A stretch of DNA of 64,000 nucleotides, taken from the NCBI RefSeq assembly GCF_000003195.3, contig NC_012876.2, positions 5,457,306 to 5,521,305 on the forward strand. Direction: 5' to 3'. Positions 59,899 through 64,000 of the stretch are shown here, one piece after another. The position numbers and the translations under genes were made by a program. Each line of letters starts with the position of its first letter. Within the stretch, counting starts at the first letter, position 1. The stretch is from Sorghum bicolor (Eukaryota; Streptophyta; Magnoliopsida; Poales; Poaceae). The notes beneath the pieces are model-generated. The model was not told the DNA's origin, did not search any database, and was given only the letters and a program-made list of their open reading frames with translations.

Positions 59899-60650
59899 TG
59901 TTGGTGTAAATAATGGATTGTAAAGGGACCTATATGTAAAAGGTGAGAACAAGAAATAGAGTGGCTCTGTTCTGGAAGTTGCCAGACAGAGTTTTCCCCA
60001 AATAAATATGGTATACAGAGCCATGGTTAGGGTTTCGAGGGCTGATTGCGTGCGGGCGTGAGCACGCAGCGGTTGGCGCGAGCTCTAGCGAGCTGGAGGC
60101 GGTGTGCGCACGGCACGGTCCTGTGCGCCGTGTGCGGAGGCAGTGCAGCGGCACGTGAGGGCGGAGCAGCACGGTCCTATGCGCTGCGCATGGTGGAAGG
60201 CAAGCGCAAAGGGCTGCAGGAGGAGCGAGCAGAGTAGAGTGTCCAGCGGCCGGCGGAAGCTCGTGCAGCAGGTGGACGCAAGATCAGGGCTGGAGTGCGG
60301 AGGCTCGTGCAGCAGGTGGAGGCTAGAGAGAGAGCAGGGCCACCAGTGCGGCCTAGAGCAGTGTGCTGTGCATGGGCCAAGCATGCTGGGTGGAGAGAGA
60401 CTTCAGCTGTACGGGTGGCTGCTAGTTGTTGCTGCAGAGGTAGTGAGGAGAGAAGGTCTATTTTTGCGTGGTGCTACCAAGGAAGAAGGAGCTGAGATTG
60501 GTTGTTTGTGTGCTAGTGTTTGGTGCTGGATTTTTTTGTGATTTAGTGAAAGCCTTTGCTGCGTACTCTGAAAACAAGGGAAAAATTGGCTGCTGCTGCT
60601 GCTGCTCTGTAGGTAAAGGTGGAGGCCTTTGCTACTTGAGTGTACTGAGG
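59899..60650 (+). repeat. Probable 5' LTR of the copia element
   Basis: The LINE similarity ends at CATCCTAAT and is followed by TGTTGGTGTAAATAATGG, a typical LTR start. The presumed target site is CTAAT. The stretch up to gag is non-coding and contains a (CTG)n tract near 60590. The 3' border and primer-binding site are not clear; the end coordinate is an estimate. Confidence 0.5.
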
Positions 60651-60684
60651 TGATTTGATTGCTAGTGAAAAGCTGATTTGAGAG

Positions 60685-62541
60685 ATGGATCCAGAGGAGG
60701 AAAAGAGGAAAGTGGTAGAGACTGCAAAGAAGGCAGCAGGTGAGCAAGGGAGTGGTGGTAATGATGGTGGTGATCTACCAATTACTAAAAGTGAGTTGAA
60801 AAATGAGATGATGTCTATGATTCAAGGGCTTTAGGAGATGAATCTAATTGGTCCTAGGGAGGTACGTGAACTTAAATTGGAACTCATTCCAAATGATGTG
60901 AAGTTGGAGGGAAGTAGGAACTATCTGAGTTGGTCTAGAAGAGTGCAATTGATTTTAGGAGGAAAAGGGGTAGAGAACTATTTGAGGGAGGATTGTGTTG
61001 AGCCGGCTAACAAGCTTAGCCCTGAATGGAGAGTTTGGCATACAACTAACTCTACCATAGTGGCATAGTTATTGGCATCCATGTCACCATCGGTTAGTAA
61101 AGTGGTAGAAGCTATGCACACTGCAGCACAAATTTGGAAAACCCTGAGTAACAGGTATTCCAAGCAGGGGAATGTGATGGTGAGGATGGAGATACAAAAT
61201 AAGGCCGATGCAGTGAAACACGTAGGACAATCAGTGGAGCAATATGCTAGTGAGTTGCAATACTTGTGGGGAGAGCTGGATCATTATGCTCCACTCAATA
61301 TGAGAGATCCACAGGATGCCCTTGATGTTCAGAAGTGGGTAGAAGATAGGAGGGTGACTCATTTTCTAAAGAACTTGGACCCTGAGCTTGAGAGTAGGAG
61401 GGCTACTTTCTGCCATCAGGATAGTTTACCTACCATAGAGGAGGCTATGTCAGCCATGGTCATTGAGGAGAGCAGACTTCAGATGATGAGTGGTGACCAT
61501 CCTGTGAATTCAGCCTATACCAGTATGGCAGAGAGGCTGTGTTACAACTGTAGAGAAAGGGGACATATGAGCTACAATTGTCCTCTTCCAAAAATATATG
61601 GTGCTAGGAGTGGAACTCGAGGAGGTCGTGGTGGTGCTCGTGGCGACCAAGGAGGTCGTGGTGGTCGAGGTGGAGGACGTGCAGGAGGACGTGGCAGAGG
61701 CCGTGGTGCTTCTCAAGCCAATGCAGCCATGGAGGGTTCTACCACAGAGAGTGGTTCTCAGGTTAATGCTGAGATTCAGTCCCTCACCTTAACTGGAGAA
61801 CAAGTCAAGCAGTGGGAACAATGGCAGAAGTTTAAGGCATCTGAAGCATCCAGTATTACTCCAGTTGGTTCTGTGATTGACACCACTAGTCACTTTGGTA
61901 ACTTTGCCAACTATTCCCACTTGGGCAAAGGTACTCAAGCACAGGCACTTGCATCCACATGTAGGCATAACATAGAATGGGTTATTGATTCAGGAGCTTC
62001 CAAGCATGTCACAGGCATGTCTAGTTCTTTTAAAACCTATACTCCACATTCCTATTCTGAGACTATTCAAACCGCTGATGGTACCTCTCAACCCATTCAT
62101 GGTGTAGGATCTATAGAGTGCACTCCATCTCTTCACTTATCTTCTGTTTTGCATGTTCCTTCCTTCCCAATCAATCTACTCTCTGTTGGCTCTCTTATTG
62201 ATCAGTTCAAATGCATTGTTACATTTGATGAAAATTTTTGTATCTTTCAGGAGAAAAGGACGGGGAGAGTGATTGGGATTGGAGTCAGGCGTAATGGGTT
62301 GTGGTTCATCAACCAAGAGCAGTCAGCGTTGGCAGCAGCTACTGAAGCACAAGAGAGGGAGATCTACTTGCTTCATGGCTGGTTAGGACATGTACCTTTT
62401 GGAAGCTTGAATAAGTTATATCCTGATGCTTTTAAGGGTGTGGACATAAAAAACTTGTGTGTGATGCATGTGAACTTGGGAAGCATACAAGGACAACTTA
62501 TCCTAGCATTGGCCTCCAAAGTTGTGAACCTTTTATGTTAA
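60685..62541 (+). pseudogene. Ty1/copia gag and protease region
   Basis: Starts MDPEEEKRKVVETAKKAAG. The gag domain has in-frame TAG stops at about 60832 and 61066. A CCHC zinc knuckle (CYNCRERGHMSYNC) lies near 61541-61582 and is followed by a long Arg-Gly-Gly-rich tract, unusual for its length. Next come the aspartic protease WVIDSGASKHVTG near 61978-62016 and the pre-integrase region (LLHGWLGHVPFGSLNKLYP). The frame is lost at about 62455. The product would form the particle and process the polyprotein. Confidence 0.88.
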
Positions 62542-63328
62542 TACACTCTGATGTTTGGGGTCCTTGCTCAGTTACATCTGTGAGTGGATTTAAGTGGTTT
62601 GTCACTTTTATTGACTGCTATACACGTATGACATGGATTTACATGCTTCGGGGTAAGCATGAGGTCCTCGGGTGTTTCTAGGATTTTCATAAATTGGTTG
62701 CAAACCAATTCAATACTAGGATTCAGATCCTCAGAACTGATAATGGAAAGGAGTATGTGAATAATGATTTTGGGGTGTGTCTTTCGGAACATGGGATTAT
62801 AATCAAACTACTTGTCCTAATACCCCACCACAAAATGGAGTTGTTGAGAGGAAGAATCGACACTTGTTAGAGGTCGCAAGGTCAATCATGTTTCAGATGA
62901 ATGTGCCCAAGTATCTTTGGAGTGAAGCGGTGCTAACAGCAGCATATCTAATCAATCGTATGCCATATAGAATTCTTGGTATGAAGTCACCTGTAGAGCT
63001 GTTGCTGGGACAACAAGAGTTTAAAGTACCTCCAAAGGTGTTTGGTTGTGTGTGCTTTGTCAGGGACCATAGACCTTTGGTTGGTAAATTGGACCCTCAG
63101 GCGGTGAAGTGTATTTTTGTTGGCTATTCTTCTACACAAAAGGGTTACAAGTGTTGGGACCCTATTGGAAGGAAAATGTTTATGAGTATGGATGTGACGT
63201 TCAGGGAGTCTGAACCATACTACACAAAGCCATGTGACCTTGATCCGCTCTTAGAGGAATTCTCTTCAGTCACTAAGGGTGACTGTAGAGAGGGGGGAAT
63301 GAAGGAGCTAATGCTCAAAAAGAGATGA
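62457..63328 (+). pseudogene. Ty1/copia integrase region
   Basis: Pieces in different frames: CDACELGKHTRTTYPS, HSDVWGPCSVTS (first Asp), ILRTDNGKEYVNNDFG (second Asp), then a frameshift near 62790 and PPQNGVVERKNRHLLEVARS (Glu). Next come the copia-specific VFGCVCFVRDHRP and KCIFVGYSSTQKGYKCWDP segments. The DDE residues are recognisable, but stops and shifts mean that no single frame encodes them. Confidence 0.88.
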
Positions 63329-64000
63329 TTGTTGGTACCATCCCATGTCCAATCGGTAGGCCTGAAACTCAGGAGTTCATCAGGATAATGTGGATAATGG
63401 TGACTGTGAAGGAGAAGAGATGGTTGGCAATGGGAATGAGGAGATAATCAATGAAGTAAGTGAAGAGGTGAATGTTGAGATTCAAAAGGAACCAATCATG
63501 TACCAGAGGAGACGGTTCAGGAGTCAGGGGGAGCAAACGGTTGCAAAGGAACCAATAGTGTACCAAAGGAGATGGAGTCAGGGGGAGCAAATCAGTGGAC
63601 CACAGCCACAACAGCCTACTACACCAGTCCCAAATCATTCCTCGGACCTCTCCATCAAGTGGTAATGTCCCTCCTAACCCTGAACATGTAGAGTTACCTC
63701 TTGCACAACATAGGGATACTAGATCTAATTTTGGAAAACCACCTGTTTGCTATGGTTTTGAGCATCCTAGTATAGATCATGACATTGCCAACTTCCTCTC
63801 CTATTCTCGCCTTTCATCTGCATATAGAGCTTTTGTTGCATCTTTACAAACAGTGCCTATTCCAAAGGACTGGAGGTGTGCAAGACTGGATCCTAACTGG
63901 AATGCAACAATGAGAGAAGAGATGTATGCTCTTCAGAAGAACAAGACGTGGGAATTGGTCCCACTTCCAAGAGGGAAAAAAGCTGTGGGCTGCAAGTGGA
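63329..64000 (+). pseudogene. Ty1/copia linker and start of reverse transcriptase (runs off window)
   Basis: A Gln/Glu-rich linker (63390-63665) with a repeated KEPI-YQRR phrase, then after a frame change the reverse transcriptase begins: PIPKDWRCARLDPNWNATMR, EEMYALQKNKTWELVPLP. The window ends within the conserved GCKW segment. RNase H and the 3' LTR must lie beyond. Confidence 0.8.

Noticed and set aside
60085..60541. Frames of 99-145 codons within the copia LTR
   Set aside because: Overlapping on both strands in GC-rich LTR sequence with no domain; non-coding LTR is the better explanation.

Overview
The window looks like nuclear DNA of a panicoid/andropogonoid grass, most likely Sorghum or a close relative. 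The reasons are the GC-rich coding exons of monocot type in an AT-rich background, plant GT-AG introns, plant-only gene families (LEA_2/NHL, DUF1005, FAR1-related), and a dense load of grass MITEs, hAT elements, LINEs and LTR retroelements. There are no bacterial operons, CRISPR arrays or convincing tRNA/rRNA genes. The species call is inference.

Layout. 1-4.5 kb: no recognised gene, only a few exon-like islands. 5-11 kb: a small gene cluster. A TATA-driven GC-rich leader (5.73-6.21 kb) carries a 37-codon ORF. A LEA_2/NHL-type membrane protein gene lies on the minus strand (6992-7804). A two-exon DUF1005 gene follows on the plus strand (9343-10770). Two near-identical 243/244-bp Tourist-like MITEs flank the DUF1005 coding region. 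12.5-15 kb: MITEs and a decayed plus-strand paralogue of the LEA_2 gene, bracketed by a 50-bp direct repeat. 15159-19377: a complete 4.2-kb hAT transposon with perfect 19-bp ends, a perfect 8-bp target duplication, and a transposase gene broken by two frameshifts. 22.6-25.8 kb: an intact single-exon FAR1-RELATED SEQUENCE gene (844 codons), itself a domesticated MULE transposase, with a hAT-end relic just upstream. 26-36 kb: mostly featureless intergenic DNA with MITEs, including three MITEs chained through single TTA sites and a Stowaway element containing a tRNA-like (SINE-like) segment.

36-51 kb is dominated by elements that look like solo LTRs, each with a perfect 5-bp target duplication: one (36605-38179) nested inside another (36093-38879), then 40674-43720 and 49290-50942, plus an LTR-like remnant in inverted orientation and a perfect (GAA)34 microsatellite. 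The inner nested LTR carries an array of 12 short dyad motifs ending about 20 bp before its TATA box. 52.3-64 kb: a 629-bp hAT MITE, then a degenerate grass LINE that was invaded by a 276-bp hAT MITE in ORF1 and cut at its 3' side by a Ty1/copia element. The copia element runs off the window end at the start of its reverse transcriptase.

The only host genes I would defend are LEA_2, DUF1005 and FRS. They show no sign of acting in one pathway. The strongest theme is transposon history: autonomous hAT and smaller hAT relatives with similar ends, repeated collapse of LTR elements to solo LTRs, MITE-on-MITE insertion, and a transposase-derived host regulator. I did not find a convincing new defence or metabolic system; the most unusual structure is the dyad array in the LTR promoter.
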